This document shows positions 1-10,057 of a stretch of 20,000 bases of DNA, in pieces. The stretch lies in contig JACVTC010000013.1 in assembly GCA_016946835.1 (NCBI GenBank), positions 992,501-1,012,500 of the forward strand, in the 5' to 3' direction. Each line of letters starts with the position of its first letter. The stretch's first letter is position 1. This stretch comes from Neocallimastix lanati (nom. inval.) (lineage: Eukaryota > Neocallimastigomycota > Neocallimastigomycetes > Neocallimastigales > Neocallimastigaceae). The translations under genes were made by a program, and so were the position numbers. A model generated the notes under the pieces. That model was not told where the DNA came from, did no database searches, and saw nothing but the letters and a program-made list of their open reading frames with translations.

Positions 1-1376
1 GCTGATGTTTACGAAATGTATTTCTTCTTAAAGTTGAATTACTATTACTCATATTATTTGACGAAACTATTGTTTTCCTATAGAAAAAAAATAGTTTTAA
101 TATATTTATAAATATAATTATAAATATAAATTTTGTTTATTAAACTACTATAAATTTTATAATAAAATATTTTTGTTCATGTGACACTTCTACAACAATA
201 ACAACAATAACAACAATGATAATAATGATAATAATAATAATTTTATTATATAATACCGTATAGTATGATAATTGGTATGTTCTTCTGTTTTTCCTTCAAT
301 ATCAATAAGTGATGATTCTCTTACTGTAATACCATCAACTATAGGTGTTGTGGGATTTTCTATACCTATTCAAATGTTTATTAATTAAAAAAATTAGAAA
401 AATTAAAAAAAAAAATTTTATAATTATATATATATATTTGAATATATTTTATAAAATCAATATAAAAATTAATATCGAATGATTTAATATTTTATTTAAA
501 ACCTACTATTCATACTAGCAAAGCTACAATTTTCACCATTCAAAGAATCTTGACGATCCAACTCATGTTCTTCATTACACATCTCATCTTGTAATGAATT
601 AGTTGATAATTTTGAATCCATTAATGTACTTGAACTTCTTCTAAAAATAAATAATGAAAATGATTTTTTACTTTTTCCTATACGTAAATTAAATTCACTT
701 CCACTCCCATTATTTTGTTGTTTTTTCTTTATTTGTTCTTCATCTATTGTAGCAGGAAAATTATATTTTTTCATTTTGAAATTTATTTTTTTTGATGCTG
801 GAGAATTCATTACTGAACTTTTTCTATTATTAATTATAAATTCATTTTTATCTTCAACTATATTTAGAGATTATTAAAATTAATAAATTAATTATTTTAC
901 CTTGCTATGATTTTTTAAAGTAATCTTATTTATAAAACATATATAAATCTATAAAATAATATATATATATATATATAATTTTTTTTTTTTAAAATTTATA
1001 TACCTGATACTAGTTTTAAATTATAGTCTATATAATTTTCCAATGATGCGGATAAATCTGGTTTAATTTTTTTACTTCCCTTTTCTGCAAGTATAATATA
1101 ATCACCTGGTGTATATCCTTTCTTTTCAGCAACTTTACATACAATATCCCATAGAGTTATTGTTTTATTTGGTATATTGATTACTGTTGTACCGTCATCT
1201 GGTAATTTCATTCTTAAATAACATTCTCCATTATTACTTACAATAAAATTTGAACCACTTTATATATGTATATATATTTATATATTAGTTTTATTATAAA
1301 TAACTTTAATTATAAAAAAATAATAACGAATATCATAAATTATTAAGAAATACTATTTTATTCACCTGAATGCCAT
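1..1376 (-). CDS. Ras-binding-domain protein, 5' part of a gene running off the left edge
   Basis: Exons on the minus strand are 1376-1366, 1257-1004, 857-516, 365-257 and 77-1 (continuing outside). Introns are GT-AG and phases match at each junction, giving 264 residues so far. The start ATG lies in an 11-base first exon encoding MAF plus two bases, which a simple ORF search misses. Residues about 15-87 look like a Raf-type Ras-binding domain: a GECYLRMKLPDDGTT strand, an amphipathic helix (LWDIVCKVAEKKG), then DYIILAE and a final strand near YNLKLV. Such domains have a ubiquitin-like fold and bind Ras-GTP at the membrane. The rest is low-complexity, Ser/Asn/Lys-rich linker (for example KKSFSLFIFRRSSSTLMDSK). 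The effector part, such as a kinase, GEF or other domain, would lie beyond the window, so the protein class is unknown. RBD assignment is by eye and moderately sure; the exon structure is more secure than the family. Confidence 0.6.
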
Positions 1377-1510
1377 ATTCGATATTATTAATAATAAATT
1401 TATATAAATTTATATGATGAAATCTTCTATACAATTTTTAACTTTATGAAAATGAAAACTAGAATACTTATATGGATTTAAATGCACATATATTTTTCTC
1501 TTTTTTTATG

Positions 1511-1548
<38 letters not shown>

Positions 1549-2061
1549 CTTATATATATATATATATAAAGTTTAACATATATTTATGTATATGACTATT
1601 CCTTGCCAAAAAGATATTTACAAAACTGTTTAATATTATAGAAAATAATGCTTATATCATGTATATTTTATAACATTTATTTTCTTATTTTATGTTTTAA
1701 GTTAAAGTTCACAACATTAATATAATTAAGATTAATGAAACTCCAAGATAATTATGTTACTTTTTATGTTTTGTTATAATGTTGTTTTGTTTTTTTTGAT
1801 TGTTTTAATTTTTTTTTTTTTTTAATTTAGTAATAATATGAATTTTTAAAATAAAATAATTATATATTTTTATATTAATTATTCGATATTGCTTTTTTTA
1901 TCATTTATATTTATATATGTTTAGGTATCCAAAAATTTTATAATATTATGAATATATATATAAATATCAACTCTTTAATTCAATAATGATATTGCATGAT
2001 TTATTATAATATTTATAATGTTTGATATGACCTAATATAGACATCAATTTACATAATATGG

Positions 2062-2096
<35 letters not shown>

Positions 2097-2765
2097 TATG
2101 TACTTTGAATATATAATAATCTTGTTTTATATATATCCTTAATATATTTGACTTATCTAAAAGTACATTATAGAATTTTTTGAATATTTAAAATGAAAAT
2201 TTTTTAAAAAATTTTATGCTATATAATCATTTATATATATATATTTTATATATTGAAAATTTTATATTTGCTTTTATATTATAGTAGTAGTAATATAGAT
2301 AATAATATATATAAATATATACTTCAACTTTTGTTGTATAAAAAAAATAAAAAAGTGATCAAAATAATATATAGAGAATACTTTAATTTGGATTTAAATT
2401 AGATATACTTTATAGTAATTATAATCATAAGAATAATTTACTTCGATTTTAATTATATGGTCAATATTTAAAGTATAAATGAATTAATTAATATAAAATT
2501 ATTTTGTTATGACTATAAAATATAACTATATTTTAAGATTCAATAGTATCATATATATTTACATTTTATTAAAAAAAAAAATCATTAATTTTATACTATT
2601 ACACATACTAAACTTAATTAATTAAATTATAGTATTCAATCATTATTTATATTTTCTATATTTTTAGAAAATAACTTTTTATTATTTAGGTTTATAAAAA
2701 ATTCATTTTTCTCGAAAAATATATTATTATTGAATAGAGTTACTCTAAACTTTTTTAAATTATTA

Positions 2766-2841
2766 AAAACTAGTAATTATATATTATATAATATATATTG
2801 TATTATTATAATATTATAATGTTTTTATAATTACTAATTTT
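2766..2841. repeat. Imperfect inverted repeat, 16-base arms
   Basis: AAAACTAGTAATTATA at 2766-2781 pairs with TATAATTACTAATTTT at 2826-2841, with one mismatch in 16 and a loop of about 44 bases of TA-rich sequence. It could be a small hairpin or a MITE-like remnant. In DNA this A/T-rich, chance is a serious alternative. Confidence 0.3.
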
Positions 2842-2973
2842 CTATTATTATAATTTTTATATTATTATAATTTTTATTTTTAAAAGAAAAAAAAAATTAA
2901 ATTAAGAATATATAAAATGGCTAATTTATATCATTAAGATAATGATTTTTTTTTCTAATTTCAAAATAATTGT

Positions 2974-3010
<37 letters not shown>

Positions 3011-3138
3011 CAAATAAAAAAAAAAAAAAAAAATAAAAAATTTTGTTAATATATAAAATAAAAAAAATATAATGATATATAATAATACTAAATATTTGTC
3101 ATCTAATAATATGAATTATTGACAAATTAGCAAAAAGT

Positions 3139-3168
3139 AAAAAGGATTTAATATATTGTCCTTTTTTT
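3139..3168. repeat. Short hairpin followed by a T run
   Basis: AAAAAGGA at 3139-3146 is complementary to TCCTTTTT at 3159-3166, with a 12-base A/T loop. It resembles a terminator-like stem, but no transcript is known to end here and the organism is eukaryotic, so no function is assigned. Confidence 0.3.
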
Positions 3169-3489
3169 ATAATACATACAATCAAATAAATTATTATATT
3201 TTTGTAATAACGTCATTCAATAATAAGGAATAAAAGCAAATTTTAAAAAAAAAAAAAATCCTAATAGTTGGAATATGTTAAAACCATTATTATTTTAATA
3301 TTTAACATTTTATATTTATTTATTTATTTATTTATTTATTATTATTATTATATATTATTATTATATATTATTATGATTATGATTATTACTATGAACATTA
3401 TTTTTTTATATAATAATACTATTGATTTTGATGATACAATTTTTAATATTCTCTTTATTTAATATTAATTTGATTTATTAAATTTAAAT

Positions 3490-3960
3490 TGATATAGATA
3501 TAATTTTTTAAAAAATTATTTGTCAAAAAAAATTAAAAATAAAAATTTTATTTAATATTTTTTTAAAATTAAAAATTTTAAATTTTTTTTTTTTTTTTTT
3601 TTTTTAATTTTTTTTTCCTTTATTTTTTCGATTTATTTTCATTTTTTTCATTTATTTCGTTATTTCTTTCTTTCTTTCCTTTTTATTTTTTTTATTTTTT
3701 TTGTATTTACTTATTTATCTTTTTTTTAATTTTCCCCGTGTATAGATAAAAATTTATTTTTAAGGTAAAAATATTTTTTAAAATAATAAAAGTATTAATA
3801 ATTTAAGACCATCATTATTAAAAGGAATAATTCTCAAAGTTCAAATTTAAATTGTTATTATAAAAAAAATAAATCATTTAAAAATGAAATAAATTATAAA
3901 ATGAGTAAGTATATTTTATTACACATATATAAATATTATTATTATTTCTATTGTTGAATC
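3490..3960 (+). pseudogene. Decayed duplicate of the ODAD1 promoter and first exon
   Basis: This block aligns along its length with about 4062-4560. It has the same order of landmarks: the AAAATT-rich leader, a long poly-T tract, CTTTCTTTCTTTCC, GTATAGATAAAAATTT, the first exon and the start of intron 1. The exon-1 equivalent is at about 3801-3868. The start codon has become ATT with a one-base deletion just after it, and the splice donor GT is changed to AT, so it cannot encode the ODAD1 N-terminus. A tandem duplication of about 0.5-0.6 kb followed by decay explains it. The direction of copying is inferred from the intact downstream copy being joined to the full gene. Confidence 0.75.
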
Positions 3961-4061
3961 AGATTTTATTATGCTCTTTTTTATTAATTATATAATTATA
4001 TATATATAATATTGCTTTTATAATTATAATTTTGATTTATGATTATCAATAAAATTTTAAA

Positions 4062-4212
4062 TGATATAGTTGTATAATTTTTTTTTAAAATATATATATA
4101 TATATCTTTCGTCGAAAAAATTAAAAATAAAATTTTATTTAATAATCTTTTTCAAATTAAAAATTTTAAATTTTTTTTTTTTTTTTTTTTTTTCCTTTAT
4201 ATTTTTTCTTTT

Positions 4213-4262
<50 letters not shown>

Positions 4263-4304
4263 CCATTCATTTGGTTTTTTCTTTCTTTCTTTCCTTCCTT
4301 TTTA

Positions 4305-4335
<31 letters not shown>

Positions 4336-4409
4336 AAACTTTCACAGTATATAGATAAAAATTTATTTTTAAGATCAGAAAACTTTTTAAAATAATAGAT
4401 GTATTAATA
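4062..4409 (+). promoter_or_regulatory. Upstream region of ODAD1, pyrimidine tract
   Basis: The region holds near-continuous T tracts (about 4171-4262) with C interruptions and CTTTCTTTCTTTCC, then GTATATAGATAAAAATTTATTTTT just before the ATG at 4410. The same arrangement precedes the decayed copy at 3490-3800, so it is older than the duplication. It is the likely promoter/5' UTR by position; no factor-binding site is identified. The reading frame through the poly-T tract (4070-4354) is a composition artefact. Confidence 0.5.
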
Positions 4410-4780
4410 ATGTCAAGACCATCATCAAGAGGAAGTAATTTTTCAAGTTCAAATTTAAATAGTTATTATGAAAAAAGTAAAGCATTTTAAAATTGAAATA
4501 AATTATAAAATGAAAAAAAATATATATATTTTATTATATATATATTTAAATATATATTTTTGAATTCAATTTTTTAATTTTTTCCGAGAAAAAATAAATT
4601 AATAAAAATTTTAATATATGATATTTAATTAAAAATTTCATTAGAAAATGAATTGCAAAAATTACAAAGAGAATATAGATTAACAAAAAATGACCGAGAC
4701 GCTTACACCGAGGAATCGCAAATTAATATTAAAAAACAAAAGTATTAATTAAAAATTATTTTAATTATTATTATTTTTTT

Positions 4781-4817
<37 letters not shown>

Positions 4818-6518
4818 AGAAAGTGAAAATAATTATTAACTTTAATATAGTATTATGATTAATTATTTAAAAGATGATATTGAAAAGCTTAAATACAAGA
4901 AAAAGTTACTTTCAAATAGAATTAATAGTAGAGATAAAAATGAATCGGAAAAAGAAGTTAAGGCATTAACTAATTATCAAGGTAAAAATAAAATTAAAAA
5001 TTAAAGTAAATAGAAAAAATAGAAATTAAATATGTGTATAAACTAATTGCTTTTTATTATTCAAATTAAAATAATAAACATATTATTAAAAAAAAAAACT
5101 GGTTCCTTATAATATTTGAAAATTTATTAGAACAACTGGTTGAGCAACAAAAAAAAATATATGAATATATTGAGCAAACTGATAAAAAAATTGAAGAAAT
5201 GAATCAAAAGATTATGACATTAAAGAAAGAACAAGGAGGAATTAATAAATTTGAAGAAAATAATGAACATTTAAATAAAACAATTAGAATTCTTCAAAAT
5301 AAGTTAGAACAAGTAATAATAAAAGAAAAAGATGATGTATTTTTATATTATTTTAAATAAAATTTATTAATAAATTATTTATTTTTATAAAAATATTTGT
5401 TGATAAATAGTCTCTTAAAAATTTTAATACTACTCTTGTTGAAAATAGAAAAAATAGAGAAAAATTAGATTATTATAGAAAAGAAAGAAATGTTTTTTAC
5501 AATATTGTTAATAAATTAATAAAAGATATTAAAGAAAAGAAAAATCGTATTAATAATATGATTGAAAATTCAACTTCTGCTTATCAAACAAGGTAAACTT
5601 TAATAATAATTATAATAATAATTATAATAATATTATTAATAGTAATAGTAATAGTAATAGTAGTAATAGTAATAGTAATAGTAGTAGTAGTGGAAGTAGA
5701 AGTAGTAGTAAAAATAAAAATTTATAAATGAATATTATTAATAATTTTTACTCTTAATTTATATTTCATAAAAAATTATTATATATATTTATTTATATAA
5801 AGGGATGAAGCCAACTGTAAAATTACAATATTAAAAGAAAAATCTGAGAAAGAATTATATCAACATTCTCAAGAAATTAATGAACTTTCAAGATTATTAG
5901 AACATGAACAAAAAACAAGAGATTTTATAAATACCAAAAATGCTGAAAGAAAAATTATTCCTGCCAAACCAAAAACAGGAAATAAAAAAAGTAGAATATA
6001 ATAATCTTTTTTTTTTTTTTTTTTTTTTTCATTTTATAATAAAAAAATTAGAAAATTACAATCTTTAATGAATAAATATATTTAAAAATAATAAATTATT
6101 TTCTTATATTACTATCATTATGTTTATATATAATATTCGTATTAAAAAGATATGAACCAAGATGAAACTTATATTGACATTGAAACATACCAAAAAGTAT
6201 TTGATCAAATATATGAAAGTACCAAGGTCAACGATATTAATGAATTAATTGCGAATTTCAATGAAACAGAAGAAAAGAACTTTTCTTTATTTAATTACGT
6301 CACTGAAGTTATTGGAGAAGTTGGGGATATAAATAAAGATATTAAAGATATTTCTCAAAATATCGAAAGTTTAAAAATTCAGAATGTTGAAATCGAAGAT
6401 AAAAAGAAAGAAACTATATCAAAATTAGAGGTAAACAATACTCAAAGAAATTTATTAAATAAATATACATCTTCTATTTCAATAGTTGATAATATTTTTT
6501 AATGAACTATTTTTTAAA

Positions 6519-6557
<39 letters not shown>

Positions 6558-7693
6558 TATTTGCTATTTATTATTTATTATTTATTATTTATTATTTAGG
6601 AAAAACTAAATAATACTAAAGAAAAATCCGTTCAATATGAAAATGATTACGTCGATTGCAACAGAAGTTTAAATGTATTAAAAGAAAAAGTACTAGAAAT
6701 GATAAAAATGATTCAAACATTTAAACCTGTTAAGAAAATTTATATTCCTCCAGAGCTTCCAACTAAACATTATAATGCAGATGCAGAAAATCAAGAAACT
6801 GAGGAAAAAAATTTGAAACGTGACGCTAACGAAGGTGAAATAGAAGATACAGATAAAGCAATAGATGGTAAATCAGAAAGTCCTGATGGTGATGAAACAA
6901 TAGAAAATAATGATAATAGTAATATAGTTAAAGAAGAGGAGGATAAAAAAGCAAAAGATGATATAGATACTGTAAATTTTGAATTACCAATAGATTTAGA
7001 ATTAAAAGACGAAATAAAAGATGTTAATTTAATGCAATGCTTAAATTATATTGAAAATAACATTAATAACCTTTTGATGATTAATTATACTATTAATCTC
7101 TCATCTGTACTTAATAATAATCAACAATCTCAAAGAAACAATATGGTTGATAGTAATACTATTGGAAACAAAATTGAAGAAAATGCTATTAACAATGATA
7201 ATGGCTTATTACCTAATAACCAAGAAATTAATAGTTTACTTGGAATTGGTCCACAACCACCAGTTACATATAATGATGTTAATGTTCCTATATTAAGGTA
7301 ATACTTATAAATTAAAAAAAAAAAAAAAAAAAAGTTTTTCTGGATAAATTTATTATATAAAACTAAAATTATGTAATGAATTGTTTTTATATTAAATATT
7401 TATTTAGTGATGACTTCGATATCATGCAGAAATCTTCTGTGAATAAGAATACATTGGTTGTTGATAAGAAGAATGAAAAGTTTGATGATTCATATCCAAT
7501 GTCAAGAGAACAATTAATGAAAATTAATATGAATTCAGTAAGTTTATATTGTTATTATTGTAAATATAATTTTCTTTTTCACTTTTATTAATTATTAATA
7601 ATAATAAAATTGTTATTATAGATTAAACAACAAGAAGAAAAGAATATTAAATCAAAAGCAAATATAGATGATTCATTTTCCACTCAAAAATAA
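4410..7693 (+). CDS. ODAD1: Outer dynein arm docking complex subunit, ODAD1/CCDC114/CCDC63 family
   Basis: Exons are 4410-4476, 4645-4741, 4851-4981, 5131-5336, 5411-5592, 5803-5990, 6150-6430, 6600-7297, 7408-7537 and 7622-7693. All introns are GT-AG, phases match, and 2052 bases give 683 aa (the animal protein is about 560-670). Known role: with its partner docking subunits this coiled-coil protein anchors outer dynein arms to axonemal doublets. Family signatures read directly: LQREYRL...DRDAYTEESQ...KKQK (29-53), QGGIN...IRILQNKL (133-156), RKERNVF...STSAYQTRDEA (about 190-232), NELIANF...EEKNF...YVTEV (320-344) and DVNLMQCLNYIENNINNLL (about 525-543). Nearly all of 23-420 is predicted coiled coil. 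Residues about 445-525 are an acidic Glu/Asp/Lys insert. A stop lies just inside intron 6, so naive ORF calling splits the gene in two; the 5990/6150 join restores homology on both sides. Family assignment is confident; exact exon edges slightly less so. Confidence 0.9.
5593..5802 (+). repeat. ODAD1 intron 5 with AGT/AAT trinucleotide repeat
   Basis: The intron holds (AAT)n and then a run of AATAGT, AGTAGT and AGTAGAAGT units at about 5603-5715, between donor GTAAAC and acceptor ATATAAAG. It is a microsatellite that may vary in length between strains. Confidence 0.8.
6431..6599 (+). repeat. ODAD1 intron 7 filled by TTA/TTATTAT repeats
   Basis: After donor GTAAAC the intron contains (TTA)n at about 6518-6556 and then TTATTAT units up to the acceptor TTATTTAG. 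The reading frame stays open from exon 7 into this intron up to 6502, which would give a shorter protein if the intron were retained. Confidence 0.8.
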
Positions 7694-8399
7694 TTATTTA
7701 AATTTTAATTATTTAATTAAAACATTTAAAAATTAAATACTTCCTATTAAAAAATCAATTTTTTATTTTTATTTTTATTTTCTTTTTTTTTTTTCATTTT
7801 ATTTTGATATGATAATTTATTAATATATTCATTAATTATATTTCAAATTTATTATACTTTTTTTTTTTTTTTTTTAATTTCAATCAATCAATATATAATC
7901 AGCATTTCATCATTTATACTTATTTTAAAAAATATATAACATCTTTTTTTTTTTTCATTTTTATTTTTTTATTTTTTTTAGTTTAGCAATATATTCATTA
8001 ACTAAATTTTATATTTATTTTACAACTTTTTTCAACCATTTTCATTCTCAATTTAAAATTTATATTTCTACCAATTTATTTATGTAATAAATAATTTTAA
8101 TATAATCACAATAATTTAATAAAAAATTTTTTTTGAAAATTTTTGCTTAAAATTCTATAAAATTATTCTTGTCTAAAAAATAAATATTTATTTTTTAATT
8201 ATTTAAATTTAATTATTAATAAATTATTATTAATAATATTGTTATAACAATTAATACTTTTCCAATTTTCAAAATTATTTCATTTATTATTTCATATTTT
8301 AATTATTTTTTTATTATTATTATCATTTTTTTGCTATTATTACTATTTTGGTTATAAATATATATAAATTTTAATTTATTAATTTTATTATCATATAAT
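7694..8399. other. ODAD1 downstream spacer
   Basis: This is A/T-rich sequence with poly-T tracts (around 7780-7800 and 7858-7875) and no coding signature on either strand. It should hold the ODAD1 3' UTR; AATAAA-like words are too common here to choose a polyadenylation site. Confidence 0.7.
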
Positions 8400-8870
8400 A
8401 TTAAATATTATTATTATTTATTATTTATTATTTATTATTTATTATTTATTATTTATTATTTATTAATAAATACTCTTTTTATTATTATTTATTATTTATT
8501 ATTTATTATTTATTATTTATTATTTATTATTTATTTATTATTTGTTATTTGTTATTTATTATTTATTATTTATTATTTATTATTTATTATTCAATTATTT
8601 ATTATTTATTATTTATTATTTATTATTCAATTATTTATTATTTATTATTTATTATTTATTATGTATTATTTAATTATTTAATTATTTAATATTTATTATT
8701 ATTTATTATTTAATTATTTAATTATTTATTATGTATTATTTATTATGTATTATTTATTATTTATTATTTATTATTTATTATTTATTATTTATTATTTATT
8801 ATTCAATTATTTATTATTTATTATTTATTATTTATTATTTATTATTCAATTATTTATTATTAAAATTTGT
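8400..8870. repeat. TTATTAT heptamer minisatellite
   Basis: About 470 bases consist almost wholly of the 7-base unit TTATTAT (written TTATTATTTATTAT...), with punctuating variants TCAATTATT, TTGTTAT, TTATGTA and TTAATTA. The TCAATTATT variant recurs several times after blocks of TTATTAT, hinting at a longer higher-order unit. It directly borders the LINE relic, and shorter runs of the same unit occur at 6560-6598 and 9325-9390. Confidence 0.9.
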
Positions 8871-8880
8871 TTCATATTCT

Positions 8881-9240
8881 GGTTATGAATAACCTACATT
8901 TCACAATGGTATGTATTCTATCCCTAAAGATTTATGTATATTTACATGGGTATATCCTTCAGTAATGATCTTTCCTTTGAGTTTATTATCGCTTATATGA
9001 ATACTAAAGTTAAGAGAATTCTTATTTTCCTTCGTTAGTTTATTATCCAATAATAAAGTTCCATTAGCATTTAAAAGTTATATTATTCAATCATATATTA
9101 TTAGCAAAGCATTATATTTTGCTCCACTTTTAGGTTCGATCAAAAATAATTCTAAGAATGTACAATCCTTAATTAACACTACATTATTGTGTTGTAAGGA
9201 ATCTGTCTCATCGAACAAGGAAGATTATCTTAAAAATTGA
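8881..9240 (+). pseudogene. LINE-type reverse transcriptase relic (C-terminal part)
   Basis: The local G/C content is higher than in the flanks. Read with two frame changes it gives NGMYSIPKDLCI (about 8905-8940), then YMGISFSNDLSFEFIIAYMN (8943-9002), then SLLSNNKVPLAFKSYIIQSY and APLLGSIKNNSKNVQSLINT (about 9037-9180), ending at TGA 9238-9240. The order Y(L/M)GI...ND(L)S...IPLAFK..IIQSYIISK..YFAPLLGS..N is the usual segment after the catalytic core of non-LTR reverse transcriptases. No FADD/YADD box is present, so the catalytic core is missing. Two frameshifts and the lack of a start mark it as dead. Assignment to RT/LINE is from pattern memory and fairly sure; the exact clade cannot be told. 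Confidence 0.7.
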
Positions 9241-10057
9241 AAAGAAGAAAAAATGTAAAAATATATCAAAAGGGATTATTTAAACTTTATTTATTAATAT
9301 AAAATTAATAAGGCAATTATTATAATTATTATTTATTTATTATTATTATTTATTTATTATTATTCATTGTTTATTATTTATTATTATTTATGATTATTAT
9401 TGTAAACTAAATATTAAATAATAAAAAAAATTTTTAAAAAATAAAGAATTCATTATTTATATTTGAAAAAAAGAAGCATATATATATATATACTACTTCT
9501 TTATACTACATATAATAGATAATAATAACTATTAATTTTAAAAAAATAAAAAAAATTCCATAATTTATCTTTAAATTAAAATAAAAATATTGGGGAGGTT
9601 GCATTACGCCAATTTTTTTCACGTGATATATATAAATTTGTGGCTATAGATATTTTATGCTACATAATATTATTTTATTGTATTATTTTGTTATTTCAAA
9701 TTTTAAATTAATTATTAAGTGAATAATTAAATAAATCATATAATGGTTAGATTTTATGATTTTAATTCTTTTATTTAAATGCTATTAATAAAAAAAATTA
9801 TATAAAAATATAAATGTTATTAAAAATATTAATGTTATTAAAAATATAAATATTATTAATAATAATTCTTTTATTTAAATGTTATTAAAAAAATAATAGT
9901 TATAATGATAAAATTAATAATTATAGAGACGTATTTGAATATTTATTTAAACTGTATAAATTTAATAAGCTTTATAAATTAAATTTTTGAATGACAGAAT
10001 TTTAATTATTTCGTTTGGTTATTCCTCATTTTTTAATTTTTTATTATAAAATAATAT
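9241..10057. other. A/T-rich spacer between two transposon relics
   Basis: No gene is seen. It contains TTATTAT runs (about 9325-9390) and repeats of the phrase AATGTTATTAAAAATA near 9812-9850. A small G/C-richer island at 9591-9627 includes TTGGGGAGGTTGCATTACGCC and the palindromic CACGTG; the island is discussed as a possible transposon end. Confidence 0.6.

Larger units (their letters stand above)
1377..3489. other. A/T-rich spacer without recognisable genes
   Basis: No reading frame here looks coding. The stretch holds long poly-T tracts (about 1513-1548, 2063-2093 and 2977-3010, the last followed by a poly-A run at 3017-3033), TA microsatellites and a few short inverted repeats. The small frame at 3268-3462 is only TTA/TTTA repeats translated into Tyr/Ile/Leu. 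It probably contains the promoter of the minus-strand gene ending at 1376, but no specific element can be named. Confidence 0.7.

Noticed and set aside
3268-3462. 64-codon Tyr/Ile/Leu-rich frame
   Set aside because: It consists of TTTA and TTA repeats; no similarity or splice context supports it.
4070-4354. 94-codon frame with poly-Phe
   Set aside because: It runs through the poly-T promoter tract of ODAD1 and has no protein-like composition.
8400-8870. Regularly punctuated repeat considered as a CRISPR-like array
   Set aside because: The units are 7-base slippage repeats without unique spacers, in a eukaryotic genome.
9131-9142. GGTTCGATC considered as a tRNA T-arm
   Set aside because: No matching acceptor or anticodon stems surround it, and it falls in the reverse-transcriptase relic (LLGSIK).
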